NCBI RefSeq assembly: GCF_017094465.1
Contig: NZ_CP064791.1
Coordinates: 1,240,001 to 1,304,000, forward strand
Length of the DNA: 64,000 nt
Direction: 5' to 3'
Source of the DNA: Halapricum desulfuricans
Lineage (GTDB): Archaea > Halobacteriota > Halobacteria > Halobacteriales > Haloarculaceae
The position numbers and the translations under genes are program-made. A model generated the notes under the pieces. The model saw nothing but the letters and a program-made list of their open reading frames with translations, was not told where the DNA came from and did not search any database. Of this stretch, positions 7,847-15,294 are shown piece by piece. Numbering within the stretch: the stretch's first letter is position 1; every line of letters begins with the position of its first letter.

Positions 7847-9467
7847 CGTATCGCTCCCGTCCGAGTATCACGAGCATCGACAGCGCCGAGATCCCGATCA
7901 ACACCAGCGCCGGGACGGCGGCCTGCCCGTAGACCGCTGCTTCCTGGACCTGCCAGATGTAGGTTACGAGCGTCTCGAAACCGAACGGCCGCAACAGAAG
8001 CGTCGCGGCCAGCTCCTTCATACTGGTGAGAAAGACCAGCGCGGCCCCGGCGACGATCCCGGGCATCACCAGCGGCAACACGATCTTCCGAAACGCCGCA
8101 AGCGGGGGCTTCCCGAGCGTCCGCGCGGCCTCCAGCAGTTGCGGGTCGACCTGCAGGATCGACGACCGGGTCGTTCCGACGGCCTGGGGGAGGAACCGAA
8201 CGACGTAGGCGAACACCAGCACCGCGATCGAACCGTAGAGGAACGGCGTCACGTTCAGCGCCACGGACAACAGTCCGAACCCGACGATGACGCCCGGAAC
8301 GGCGTAGCCGACGTAACTCGCCCGCTCGGGCAGCGACGCGAGTCGCCCCTCCCCGCGTGCCGAGAGATACGCGAGCGGTAGCGCCGCGAGGACGGACACG
8401 CCCGCCGCCAGCCCCGAAACCAACACCGAGTTCCAGGCGAATTCCCACTGGAAATCGACCGCCGCGCCGGCCAGCTCCGGCGTCGATCGCCCGAGCCACG
8501 TCAGCAAGATTGCCGGCGGCAGCGCGAGCGCCAGCGCCGCGATGGCGAGCGGGAACAGCGTCGCCATCCAGCGCCATCGGCCGAGCCGGACGACGCCCGG
8601 TCGATCCGTGCCGCGGTTGACGTATGCGGACGTCTCGCCGCCGCGCTCGATTCGCGATTCGGCCAGCAGGATGACGACCGTCAGTCCGACCAGCAGGATC
8701 GAGAAGATCGACGCGATATCGACCTGTCGGGCGGTCGTGCGCACGTAGATGATCCGGGTGAACACGTCGAACTGCATGATTGCCGGCGTCCCGAAATCCG
8801 AGAGCGTGTACAGCGCGACCAGCAGTGCCCCCGCGGCGATACCGGGCTTCAGCTGCGGCAGTGTGACCCGTCGGAACGCCGCCAGACGCGTGTGATTGAG
8901 CGTCCGGGCGGCCTCGACGCTGCGACCGTCGATCGACAGCAGCGACGCACGCGTCGTGAGAAACACGTAGGGATAGGTGAACAGCGTCAGCACGATCACC
9001 GAGCCGCCGAGCCCGTAGATCGACGGAATCTGTTCGATCCCGAGCGGCGCGAGTACGGTAGCGAGTTCGCCCCGCGGGCCGAACGCCGAGACGAACGCGA
9101 AGGCACCGATGTAACTCGGGACGACCAGCGGCAGCGCAGCGAGCACGGTAAACAGCCGCCGGAATGGCATATCGGTCTGGGCAGTCAGCACGGCCAGCGG
9201 GACGCCGATCAGGATCGACAACGCCGTGACCGCGACGACGAGCACGACAGTATTGAGGAGGATATCGAATGTCGTCTGTCGCAGCAGGATCTCCAGGAAC
9301 CGATCGATAGGCACCGATCGAGCGCTGTTGAGCACCCACAAAAGCGGTGTCAGAACTGCGACCGCGACCGAACCTGCGAGCAGCGCCAGCACGAGCGTCT
9401 GGACGTCGCTCGGCGAGCGGCGCTTGAACCGCCGGGAGACGGCGTCGATCCGGTCGCTGACTGACAT
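7833..9467 (-). CDS. ABC transporter permease, FbpB-like fused two-domain type
   Basis: The 544-residue protein contains two tandem permease halves, each about six helices with an EAA loop (first half VEAARTLNHTRLAAFRRVTLP; second half LEAARTLGKPPLAAFRKIVLP, near residues 465-485). This internal duplication is the mark of FbpB/FutB/ThiP-type permeases, where one chain supplies both membrane domains. It lies 8 bases after the substrate-binding protein gene and overlaps the ATPase gene by 14 bases, a tight operon. It is expected to move an iron (III) ion or small complex into the cell. Confidence 0.88.
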   Translation of the reverse strand: MSVSDRIDAVSRRFKRRSPSDVQTLVLALLAGSVAVAVLTPLLWVLNSARSVPIDRFLEILLRQTTFDILLNTVVLVVAVTALSILIGVPLAVLTAQTDMPFRRLFTVLAALPLVVPSYIGAFAFVSAFGPRGELATVLAPLGIEQIPSIYGLGGSVIVLTLFTYPYVFLTTRASLLSIDGRSVEAARTLNHTRLAAFRRVTLPQLKPGIAAGALLVALYTLSDFGTPAIMQFDVFTRIIYVRTTARQVDIASIFSILLVGLTVVILLAESRIERGGETSAYVNRGTDRPGVVRLGRWRWMATLFPLAIAALALALPPAILLTWLGRSTPELAGAAVDFQWEFAWNSVLVSGLAAGVSVLAALPLAYLSARGEGRLASLPERASYVGYAVPGVIVGFGLLSVALNVTPFLYGSIAVLVFAYVVRFLPQAVGTTRSSILQVDPQLLEAARTLGKPPLAAFRKIVLPLVMPGIVAGAALVFLTSMKELAATLLLRPFGFETLVTYIWQVQEAAVYGQAAVPALVLIGISALSMLVILGRERYDVKE

Positions 9468-9475
9468 CGTGCGCG

Positions 9476-10702
9476 TTACAGCACCCCTGCCTCGGTCAAT
9501 AGATCCGTCGTCGGTCCGGTGTTCGACAGCTCTGTCAGGTCGATATCGGGCGTCTCCAGCTCGTCGATCGTCGGCAGGTCACCCACCGGCTGCACGCCGG
9601 GGAGCATCGGGTAGGCGTAGGTCCGGGTGGCGAAGAACTCCTGGGCCTCCGCCGAGAGGAGGTGCCGGACGAACACGTCGGCGAGCCCGGCGTTCTCGTC
9701 GCGATCGAGCAGCGCGGCCCCGGAGACGTTGACCAGCGACCCGGCGTCGCCGCGGGTGAAGTGGAGATCCAGCGGTCGGTCGGGCGAGCCGTTGAGCACC
9801 CGCATCGCGTAGTAGTGGTTGGCGAACCCAGCGTCGAGTTCGCCGGTCGAGACCGCATCCGAGATCAAAAACTCGTTGTCGTACGATTGGATCCCCGCCG
9901 CCTGCATGTCCTCGAGCCACTGCAGGGTCGCGTCTTCGCCTTCCAGCAGTCGCATCGCGGTGACAAAGTCCTGGAACGCGCCGTAGGTCGGCGCCCAACC
10001 CATCGCATTCTGGAGCGGGTCGGCATTGGGGATGTCCATCACACTGTCGGGGAGGTCGCTCTCATCGAGCTGGTCAGTGTTGTACGGAATCGCACGGGCA
10101 CGACCGGCGATGCCGACCCAGTTGTTGTCCGGTTCGACGAACGCCCCGGGGACGGGCTCGACAGTTTCGGCAGTCAGTGGTCGGGTCGCCCCCTCCTCGA
10201 CGACGGCCCCGAGCGACCCCGCGCCGATCGAGATGAACACGTCCGCCTGGAGTTGTCCCGTCTGGGCCTCCTCGGCGATCTGGGCGGCGAGTTCGCTCGA
10301 AGGCTTCGGCTGTGCTGTATAGGAGAAGTCGGGATAGACAGCTTCGAGTACGTCGAACAGATCGCGGTACAGCCCGCCCTCGCCGCCGCCGAGATAGATC
10401 GCAAGCTCACCCGAGAGGTTCGGCAGATCCTCCATCGAACGCCCGCCCGGAGCGGGCCGTCCTTCGAGGATCGCACCGGACCCCTGAAACTCCGAGATAG
10501 CCATCGCTTCCATCGCCGCGTCTGCCGCGTCGTAGTCGGGCGGCCCGTAGTCGCCGTCGTCACCGCCACCGAACAGCCCGGTACAGCCCGCGAGCGCGCC
10601 AGTCGCGGCCACACCGCCTGCCGCGAGAAATCGCCGGCGAGAGGGACGATGGCGTTCGCTCGTGGATCCGTCATCGCGCGTGTCGTCGTCAGTTGTCATC
10701 AT
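9476..10702 (-). CDS. Substrate-binding Tat lipoprotein of an Fe(III)-type ABC importer
   Basis: The 408-residue protein starts with two adjacent methionine codons (10702 or 10699). The leader has a twin arginine run (SRRRFLAAGG), a hydrophobic core and lipobox LAGC (about residues 37-40), so the mature protein is anchored outside the membrane. The periplasmic-binding fold follows from about residue 75 (GELAIYLGGGEGGLYRDLFD). Conserved tyrosines (THYYAMRV-like NHYYAM; RTYAYPML) resemble iron ligands of Fbp/Fut proteins. It is the first gene of a five-gene operon. A perfect-arm iron-box operator begins only 5 bases before the first ATG, implying leaderless, repressible transcription. Confidence 0.87.
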   Translation of the reverse strand: MMTTDDDTRDDGSTSERHRPSRRRFLAAGGVAATGALAGCTGLFGGGDDGDYGPPDYDAADAAMEAMAISEFQGSGAILEGRPAPGGRSMEDLPNLSGELAIYLGGGEGGLYRDLFDVLEAVYPDFSYTAQPKPSSELAAQIAEEAQTGQLQADVFISIGAGSLGAVVEEGATRPLTAETVEPVPGAFVEPDNNWVGIAGRARAIPYNTDQLDESDLPDSVMDIPNADPLQNAMGWAPTYGAFQDFVTAMRLLEGEDATLQWLEDMQAAGIQSYDNEFLISDAVSTGELDAGFANHYYAMRVLNGSPDRPLDLHFTRGDAGSLVNVSGAALLDRDENAGLADVFVRHLLSAEAQEFFATRTYAYPMLPGVQPVGDLPTIDELETPDIDLTELSNTGPTTDLLTEAGVL

Positions 10703-10706
10703 TGCT

Positions 10707-10722
10707 TTTAGGCTGGCCTAAA
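10707..10722 (-). promoter_or_regulatory. Iron-box operator of the ABC transporter operon
   Basis: Seven-base inverted arms with a 2-base spacer, TTTAGGCTGGCCTAAA. On the minus strand a TATA element (cttatatc, about 10724-10731) comes first, then this operator, then 4 bases to the ATG, so the operator covers the expected start site. It is nearly identical to the sites at 11926 and 13001. The pattern fits DtxR/SirR/Idr-type Fe(II)-dependent repressors. Confidence 0.82.
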
Positions 10723-10745
10723 GGATATAAGCCTGGCGGTTCGGT

Positions 10746-11909
10746 TCAGTCGTCGGCCGCCGACCTGGCGGACCGAGTGGTTCGAACGCCGTCGGCATCG
10801 ATCGCAGCGAGGCAGTCGAGCCAGTCGTGCATGTGCTCGCCGACGTAGGCGAAGAACTCGCCGTTCTCGTAGTCGGACACGTCGGCAGCGAGCAACTCGT
10901 CGGCCATGCGCTCGAACGCGTCGGCGAACCCCGCTGCTTCGGGGACGCGATCGGCCAGTTCCCAGACGTGTTCGTTCAGTTCGAGCCCGGCCACCTCGTT
11001 GGCCAGGTCGCCGAACGTCGAACGCGGGGCCTTGTTGTGCTCACACAGCGGTGCTCCGTTGTAGATCTGCTTGCCCAGCAGGTCCGCGGCCCGCTTGAGG
11101 AAGACGCCGCTCCAGATGTCGTCGAACCGGCCGACGTCCCAGGGGTTGTCGTCCATCGGCAACTGATAGAACGCCGGGACGATCTCTCGCCTGAACGCGA
11201 GGTTCATCGAGCAGACAGTCAGGTACTGACCGGGTGCGGCCACGAAATCCTCACCGTAGTCGTCCGCGTCGAGTCGGGTCTGAGCCTGCCCGTCGAGGTC
11301 GCCGTCCATCAGGATTCGGACGGCGTCGAGGTCGGGGACGTTCGTCCACAGCCCCTGGGAAGCAACGACCTCAGAGACGGTCGTCGTCTCCGTCCGGACG
11401 GTCTCGTCCATTGCACTGTAGGGGTAGCCACGTGGGTACAGGTCCGTGTCCGTCTCGTGGAGGACGTTCACCCACTGCTCGTCGGACTCGACCGATTCGA
11501 TCGACCCCTGATAGTGGAGGTTGTCCATATGTGTGCCGAAGAAGTCACTATCCTCGTGTGGCAGCGTGTCGTCGTCGATGAACACGCCGTACTCGAACTC
11601 GCCCGCCCAGAGATACAGCAGGCCGAAACTCGTCTGGGCGTGGCTGGCTTCGGGGATCAGATGGCTGTATTCCTCGATCCCCTGCTCGGCGAACCACGCC
11701 TCGCGGGCGCTCCCGTCGAAGATGTCCCCCGAGACGTCAATTTCTTCGAGCATCGACTCCATACTGCCGGTGTCACAGAAATCCTCCGTGACGAGCACGA
11801 AATGCAACCGGTCGGTATCGAACCCGTGGCGGCGAGCGTTCGCCACGTACTCGCGCACACACTCGTGCTCTCTGATCGTCGGTACGATCACGCAAATATC
11901 GGCGGTCAT
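10746..11909 (-). CDS. RGP / UDP-arabinopyranose mutase-like (GT75) protein
   Basis: The 387-residue protein resembles the reversibly glycosylated polypeptide family. It has an N-terminal GT-A start (CVIVPTIREHECVREYV), a triple-Asp motif in GVFIDDDTLPHE (about residues 115-126), and a downstream RFDDIWSGVFLKRAADLLG block like the D-D-I-W region of that family. Known members interconvert UDP-arabinose ring forms or self-glycosylate at an arginine. The role in archaea is not established. It is not overlapped with the ABC operon but lies just upstream of it on the same strand with its own iron-box operator at 11926-11941. Confidence is moderate for the family and low for the reaction. Confidence 0.62.
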   Translation of the reverse strand: MTADICVIVPTIREHECVREYVANARRHGFDTDRLHFVLVTEDFCDTGSMESMLEEIDVSGDIFDGSAREAWFAEQGIEEYSHLIPEASHAQTSFGLLYLWAGEFEYGVFIDDDTLPHEDSDFFGTHMDNLHYQGSIESVESDEQWVNVLHETDTDLYPRGYPYSAMDETVRTETTTVSEVVASQGLWTNVPDLDAVRILMDGDLDGQAQTRLDADDYGEDFVAAPGQYLTVCSMNLAFRREIVPAFYQLPMDDNPWDVGRFDDIWSGVFLKRAADLLGKQIYNGAPLCEHNKAPRSTFGDLANEVAGLELNEHVWELADRVPEAAGFADAFERMADELLAADVSDYENGEFFAYVGEHMHDWLDCLAAIDADGVRTTRSARSAADD

Positions 11910-11925
11910 TGATTACTCACCCTTC

Positions 11926-11941
11926 TTTAGGCCAGCCTAAA
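11926..11941 (-). promoter_or_regulatory. Iron-box operator before the RGP-like gene
   Basis: TTTAGGCCAGCCTAAA has seven-base inverted arms and a 2-base spacer and is the exact reverse complement of the operator at 10707-10722. It ends 16 bases before the ATG at 11909. No clear separate TATA is visible upstream. Confidence 0.8.
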
Positions 11942-11983
11942 GAGTGTGTCGTTCCGGTGCCTGTGGTCGGTGAGAGATGCTGC

Positions 11984-12397
11984 CTACGGATACCGACTGC
12001 CGACAACTGCGAAGGACGCCGCACCGAGACAGATGAACGCGACAACGAGCAGGCTGTAAGCTGACTTGCCGGTCGGATCCGAGAGCGACTGCCCGAGTGA
12101 ACCGAGGCCGACAATAAGCAGTCCACCGACGAGAGCGGCGTCGGCGTAGCCGTTCCAGACGTCTTCGAGGGTGGTCTCGACGCGCCCCAGCCACCACTCG
12201 TCAGTGGGCCGGAACAGCGACTCCAGGCCCCCGGCGCCGACCACGGCGAGAACTGCAATGACGCCGATGCCAGCGAGCGACACGAGCAACCACGGCGGAC
12301 CGATTCGCGTCCTGGCGAGCACGAAGAGGAGGACGAATGCGACGACTGCGGCCCCGCTGAGAAGTCCAACGAGCACGCTACGGACGGTCTCGGTCAT
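11984..12397 (-). CDS. Small four-helix membrane protein, unknown function
   Basis: The 137-residue product shows four hydrophobic segments (about residues 6-28, 36-55, 88-103 and 115-133) separated by short charged loops, with a WWLGRVETTLEDVWNGY loop in the middle. I do not recognise a family. It follows the upstream acidic coiled protein by 9 bases on the same strand, so the two are probably one transcript. Both lie between two iron-box promoters but have no operator of their own. Confidence 0.62.
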   Translation of the reverse strand: MTETVRSVLVGLLSGAAVVAFVLLFVLARTRIGPPWLLVSLAGIGVIAVLAVVGAGGLESLFRPTDEWWLGRVETTLEDVWNGYADAALVGGLLIVGLGSLGQSLSDPTGKSAYSLLVVAFICLGAASFAVVGSRYP

Positions 12398-12406
12398 ACT
12401 CGGTCC

Positions 12407-12931
12407 CTACTCTTCGTCGTCGTTCTCGACCTGGTCTTTGATGGAGCGGAGTTCGGACTCGACATCGACGGACGGACCAGTCTCAACCGTCTCCTCCTCG
12501 TCGAGTCGATCTTCAATATCAGCCTGGAGTCGCTGGGCGTCTTCGAGCAGGTCGCGTGCCTCACTGTCCGGGGGCTGTCCGTCGAGCGCGGACTGGACGT
12601 CTTCGAGAGCACCCTCCAGACGTGTCAGTGCCCTCGACCCGGCCCGCTCGGCCCGCCGGGAGACTGACTCCTCGCCAGCGTCGGTGTCGCGATCGTCGGC
12701 CAGCCGGAGCGTGCGCTGGAAGAGTTCCAGCGCGCGGACGTTCGTTTCGAGAAGCAGTATCGCTCCCGGGATCGCGACTTCGCTGGTGAACTGCCTGAGA
12801 TCCTCGGATCCCGGCGGTCGCGGGGCCAGCGGGAACCGACGCTCGCGTTTGAGCTGCTCGCGTAACTGGGCGACCGTTCGAGTGAGCTCCGCGAGTTGCT
12901 GTTCGACGTCCGGGGGTTCGTCCTCGGCCAT
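12407..12931 (-). CDS. Conserved haloarchaeal acidic protein (DUF7547-like), unknown function
   Basis: With ATG 12931 (MAEDEPPDVEQQLAEL) the product is 174 residues. An N-terminal heptad-like segment (residues 8-30) is followed by a block PRPPGSEDLRQFTSEVAIPG and a helical, charged C-terminus. From memory this layout resembles a haloarchaeal family of unknown function (DUF7547), which is not confirmed. A longer frame from 13084 would run antisense through the operator and the 49-residue gene, so it is rejected. It is divergent from that small gene, sharing the 12932-13024 promoter region. Confidence 0.6.
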   Translation of the reverse strand: MAEDEPPDVEQQLAELTRTVAQLREQLKRERRFPLAPRPPGSEDLRQFTSEVAIPGAILLLETNVRALELFQRTLRLADDRDTDAGEESVSRRAERAGSRALTRLEGALEDVQSALDGQPPDSEARDLLEDAQRLQADIEDRLDEEETVETGPSVDVESELRSIKDQVENDDEE

Positions 12932-13000
12932 ACCGACCCGTTCGTCCGCCACCGCCCTAAAACCGACGCGGCGCGTCGGGAACATCCGAACGCTTTTATC

Positions 13001-13016
13001 TTTAGGCCCGCCTAAT
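13001..13016 (+). promoter_or_regulatory. Iron-box operator before the 49-residue gene
   Basis: TTTAGGCCCGCCTAAT matches the other operators except for the last base. A TATA-like cttttatc (12992-12999) sits immediately upstream and the ATG follows 8 bases downstream (13025), repeating the TATA-operator-ATG order seen at 10707. Confidence 0.78.
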
Positions 13017-13024
13017 CCAGTGCG

Positions 13025-13174
13025 ATGGCAGATACCCAAACTCCCGACAATGCGGACGACGAGCGGCCGTCGGTGTCGGCTCACTCACCCACCGAAGAGC
13101 GGACGGTCTTCACGGAGGACGGGAACGCCGACGCCTGGATCGCGACGGACACGACCGTCGAGCCACCGCGGTAG
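13025..13174 (+). CDS. 49-residue iron-box-controlled small protein (DUF7331-like)
   Basis: The frame encodes 49 residues from MADTQTPDNADDERP to a TAG. The C-terminal half (FTEDGNADAWIATDTTVE) resembles, from memory, small haloarchaeal DUF7331 proteins that carry a DAW/LAW-I motif. No cysteine or histidine cluster for metal binding is present. It has its own TATA and an iron-box operator ending 8 bases before the ATG, so it should be leaderless and repressed when iron is plentiful. It converges on dpsA, whose stop lies 22 bases away. Function is unknown. Confidence 0.7.
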   Translation: MADTQTPDNADDERPSVSAHSPTEERTVFTEDGNADAWIATDTTVEPPR

Positions 13175-13196
13175 TCCTAAACTGTTGTCTCCCGCG

Positions 13197-13733
13197 TTAC
13201 TCGCTGACGACTAGCGTATCGTCTTCGAGGTAGTGATCGATGTGGTGAGCGTCCTCCTCGACTTCGATGAGGAGTTGCCGGAGGATCTCGGCGGTCGCGT
13301 GATCGCCGAGGTTCGTGGCGAGATCGACGTGATCCCGGAGGCTCTCGATGATATCGCCGTAGATCTCCAGGTCGTTCTCCAGGGACGTGCGCACGTCGTA
13401 GACGTCGTCACCCTCGGGGTCGACCGGCGCGTGCGCTTCGAGGTTCTTTCCGCCCGCGACCGGAGCGCCGCCGATCGCCTGTAGCCGTTCGGCGAGTTCG
13501 TCGGCGGCCTCTTCGGCGCGTCCGGCGGCCTCTCCGAGGAACTCGTGTACGTCCCGGAACTCCGCGCCCTCGACGTTCCAGTGGTGCTTTTTGAGCTGGT
13601 GGTACAGGACGTACGTCGAAGCGAGATCCGTATTCAGCGCTTCGACGATCTGTTCGGCCTTTCCCTGTTCCAGACGGAGGCGGTTCTCATCGACGGTCCC
13701 TGCCTGTTGGCGGACTTCTTCTTGGGTGCTCAT
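13197..13733 (-). CDS. dpsA: DNA starvation/stationary-phase protection protein DpsA (ferritin-like)
   Basis: The 178-residue protein has the Dps four-helix fold. The ferroxidase ligands sit in YHQLKKHHWNVEG (about residues 43-55), followed by RDVHEFLGEAAGRAEE. Dps proteins form dodecamers that oxidise and store Fe(II) and protect DNA from peroxide. The haloarchaeal DpsA is an iron store. ATG 13733 (MSTQEEVRQQ) is preferred over an upstream in-frame ATG because a TATA-like cctataag lies about 27 bases before it. A GTTTCT-N5-AGAAAC repeat (13768-13784) lies just upstream of that TATA. Storage next to iron-import genes makes functional sense. Confidence 0.93.
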   Translation of the reverse strand: MSTQEEVRQQAGTVDENRLRLEQGKAEQIVEALNTDLASTYVLYHQLKKHHWNVEGAEFRDVHEFLGEAAGRAEEAADELAERLQAIGGAPVAGGKNLEAHAPVDPEGDDVYDVRTSLENDLEIYGDIIESLRDHVDLATNLGDHATAEILRQLLIEVEEDAHHIDHYLEDDTLVVSE

Positions 13734-13767
13734 TGCGTTCGATCGTATGGACGGAACCCCCTTATAG

Positions 13768-13784
13768 GTTTCTGATTTAGAAAC
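13768..13784 (-). promoter_or_regulatory. Inverted repeat upstream of the dpsA TATA element
   Basis: GTTTCT and AGAAAC form perfect 6-base arms around a 5-base spacer. It is adjacent to the likely TATA/BRE of dpsA (about 13760-13767) and differs from the iron box. It may bind a different regulator, or an activator. Confidence 0.35.
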
Positions 13785-13932
13785 GAGTTTTCGCAAAACG
13801 GAAATTGAAATTCCAAATGGCGGAAACACTTGCGTCAGTCTATGACACTCGCGACGAACGGCTGACGGTCGAAACAGAGTGAAAAACAGTCACCTGATCG
13901 CAATTGCGATCCTGGGTGGCGGGAAAATGCGG

Positions 13933-14985
13933 CTACTCGTCGGCTGTCGAACCGTACCGCTCGGGATACGCCTCGGCAAGCAGTTCCGGCTGGTCGTTCA
14001 GCCGCGTCCGGATCGGATCGATCACGTCGGAGATGTACTCACCGGCGGCGTTTTTGAGGTCTTGCGGGTGCAGTTCCTCTTCGAGGAAGTCGGCTTCGAG
14101 GTCCTCGTAGCTGTCATAGACCAGGTCACCGCCGTATTTGTCGGGGCGTTCGACCACGAACGACTCACCGCGCTGGCCGAGAATCGGGAAGACGAGATGC
14201 TGGACGTACTCCAGGACCCCGTTGTCCTCGACCTCGCCCATCGGACAGTAGGCGCCGTCCAGTTTCTCGGCGACGTCCTCGGGAGAGTCGTTCAGATTGA
14301 CTTTCGAAGCCGCGTCGGAGGCACTCATCTTCCCGCCCGACAGGCCCGATAGCAGCGGCGCGAACAGACAGATCGGCGCGTCGCCACCGTGATCGGGCAG
14401 AATCTCCCGGGAGAGCATGTAGATGCCACGCTGGTCGACCCCGCCGTACGCGATGTCGGCGTCCAGCGCATCCACGTCCAGCGTCTGCATCAGCGGGTAC
14501 AGCAGGCCGCCGAGCTTCGGCGAGTCGGACTCGCGGACGACTTCGCTGGCGGCGCGCTTGGCACGGGAAATCGTCGTCTCGGCGGCCATCCGGAGCAACT
14601 CCAGGGAGTACTCCTCGTCGAGTTCGAACTCGCGACCGCGGACGAACTCGATCCGGTCGGGATCGGCTCCGGCGGCGTCGATCATCGCCCGGATAGTTTC
14701 CTCGTAGTAGGTCGAACGGGCCGCAAGCAGATCGAAGGGGCTCTTCTCGTCGTCGAGATGCGCGTGCAGGTCGGCGATCAGGACGGTCACGTCCAGTCCG
14801 GCCTCGACGAAGTCGGCGAGTTTGCGCATCGTCGTGAAGTGGCCGATGTGCATCTCGCCGGTCGGAGCGTAGCCGATGTACGCTCGCGGCTGATCGCGTT
14901 CCTCGAACAGCGCCTGTAGTTCCTCCTCAGTGACGACCTCCTGAGTGTGGCGGGTCGTCAGTTCCAGTTGCTCGTCGACGTCCAT
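13933..14985 (-). CDS. tyrS: Tyrosyl-tRNA synthetase
   Basis: The 350-residue class I synthetase has the HIGH-type motif in APTGEMHIGHF (about residues 40-50) and the KMSKS-type loop GGKMSASDAASK. It attaches tyrosine to tRNA-Tyr. The length fits archaeal TyrRS without the bacterial S4 domain. ATG 14985 (MDVDEQLELTTRH) is chosen over a 48-codon longer frame because that extension is not acidic and reaches the transposable element flank. It stands alone, with dpsA downstream. Confidence 0.95.
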   Translation of the reverse strand: MDVDEQLELTTRHTQEVVTEEELQALFEERDQPRAYIGYAPTGEMHIGHFTTMRKLADFVEAGLDVTVLIADLHAHLDDEKSPFDLLAARSTYYEETIRAMIDAAGADPDRIEFVRGREFELDEEYSLELLRMAAETTISRAKRAASEVVRESDSPKLGGLLYPLMQTLDVDALDADIAYGGVDQRGIYMLSREILPDHGGDAPICLFAPLLSGLSGGKMSASDAASKVNLNDSPEDVAEKLDGAYCPMGEVEDNGVLEYVQHLVFPILGQRGESFVVERPDKYGGDLVYDSYEDLEADFLEEELHPQDLKNAAGEYISDVIDPIRTRLNDQPELLAEAYPERYGSTADE

Positions 14986-15100
14986 ACCCAACGTTGCCCT
15001 GTCGCCCGGTAAAACGGTTGTTATCGGGATCCGAAATCTGGAACAGGTATTTGCTGATCCGACTGCAACGTGGAGCGTGCACAGGCGGAACAAGGCGACT

Positions 15101-15110
15101 ACCCCGGGGT
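15101..15110. repeat. Left-end repeat of the AbrB-TnpB element
   Basis: The 10-base palindrome ACCCCGGGGT occurs here, about 50 bases before the AbrB gene, and again at 16587-16596 at the tnpB stop. The pair brackets the cassette and probably marks its subterminal ends. The exact ends of the element are not defined. Confidence 0.5.
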
Positions 15111-15160
15111 TGAAGCCGATCACACACAACGTTAATACAATTGAGTGCGAATAATTCGCA

Positions 15161-15289
15161 ATGAGTCCGATGGAATGCTACCCGACACTCAGAGAACGCG
15201 GGCAAGTCACGATACCAGAAGAGGTCCGAAAGGGACTTAATCTGGAAGAAGGCGACCAGTTGAAACTTACCGTCGAAAAGATCGATTAA
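15161..15289 (+). CDS. AbrB/SpoVT-like small DNA-binding protein preceding tnpB
   Basis: The frame encodes 42 residues: MSPMECYPTLRERGQVT followed by IPEEVRKGLNLEEGDQLKL. The RGQVTIPEEVR core is the swapped-hairpin AbrB/MazE fold, about the full length of one domain. Such proteins bind DNA as dimers. The stop is 5 bases before the tnpB ATG, so the two are co-transcribed inside the element. A repressor of the transposon's own promoter is a reasonable inference, not shown. Confidence 0.82.
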   Translation: MSPMECYPTLRERGQVTIPEEVRKGLNLEEGDQLKLTVEKID

Positions 15290-15294
15290 CAACA

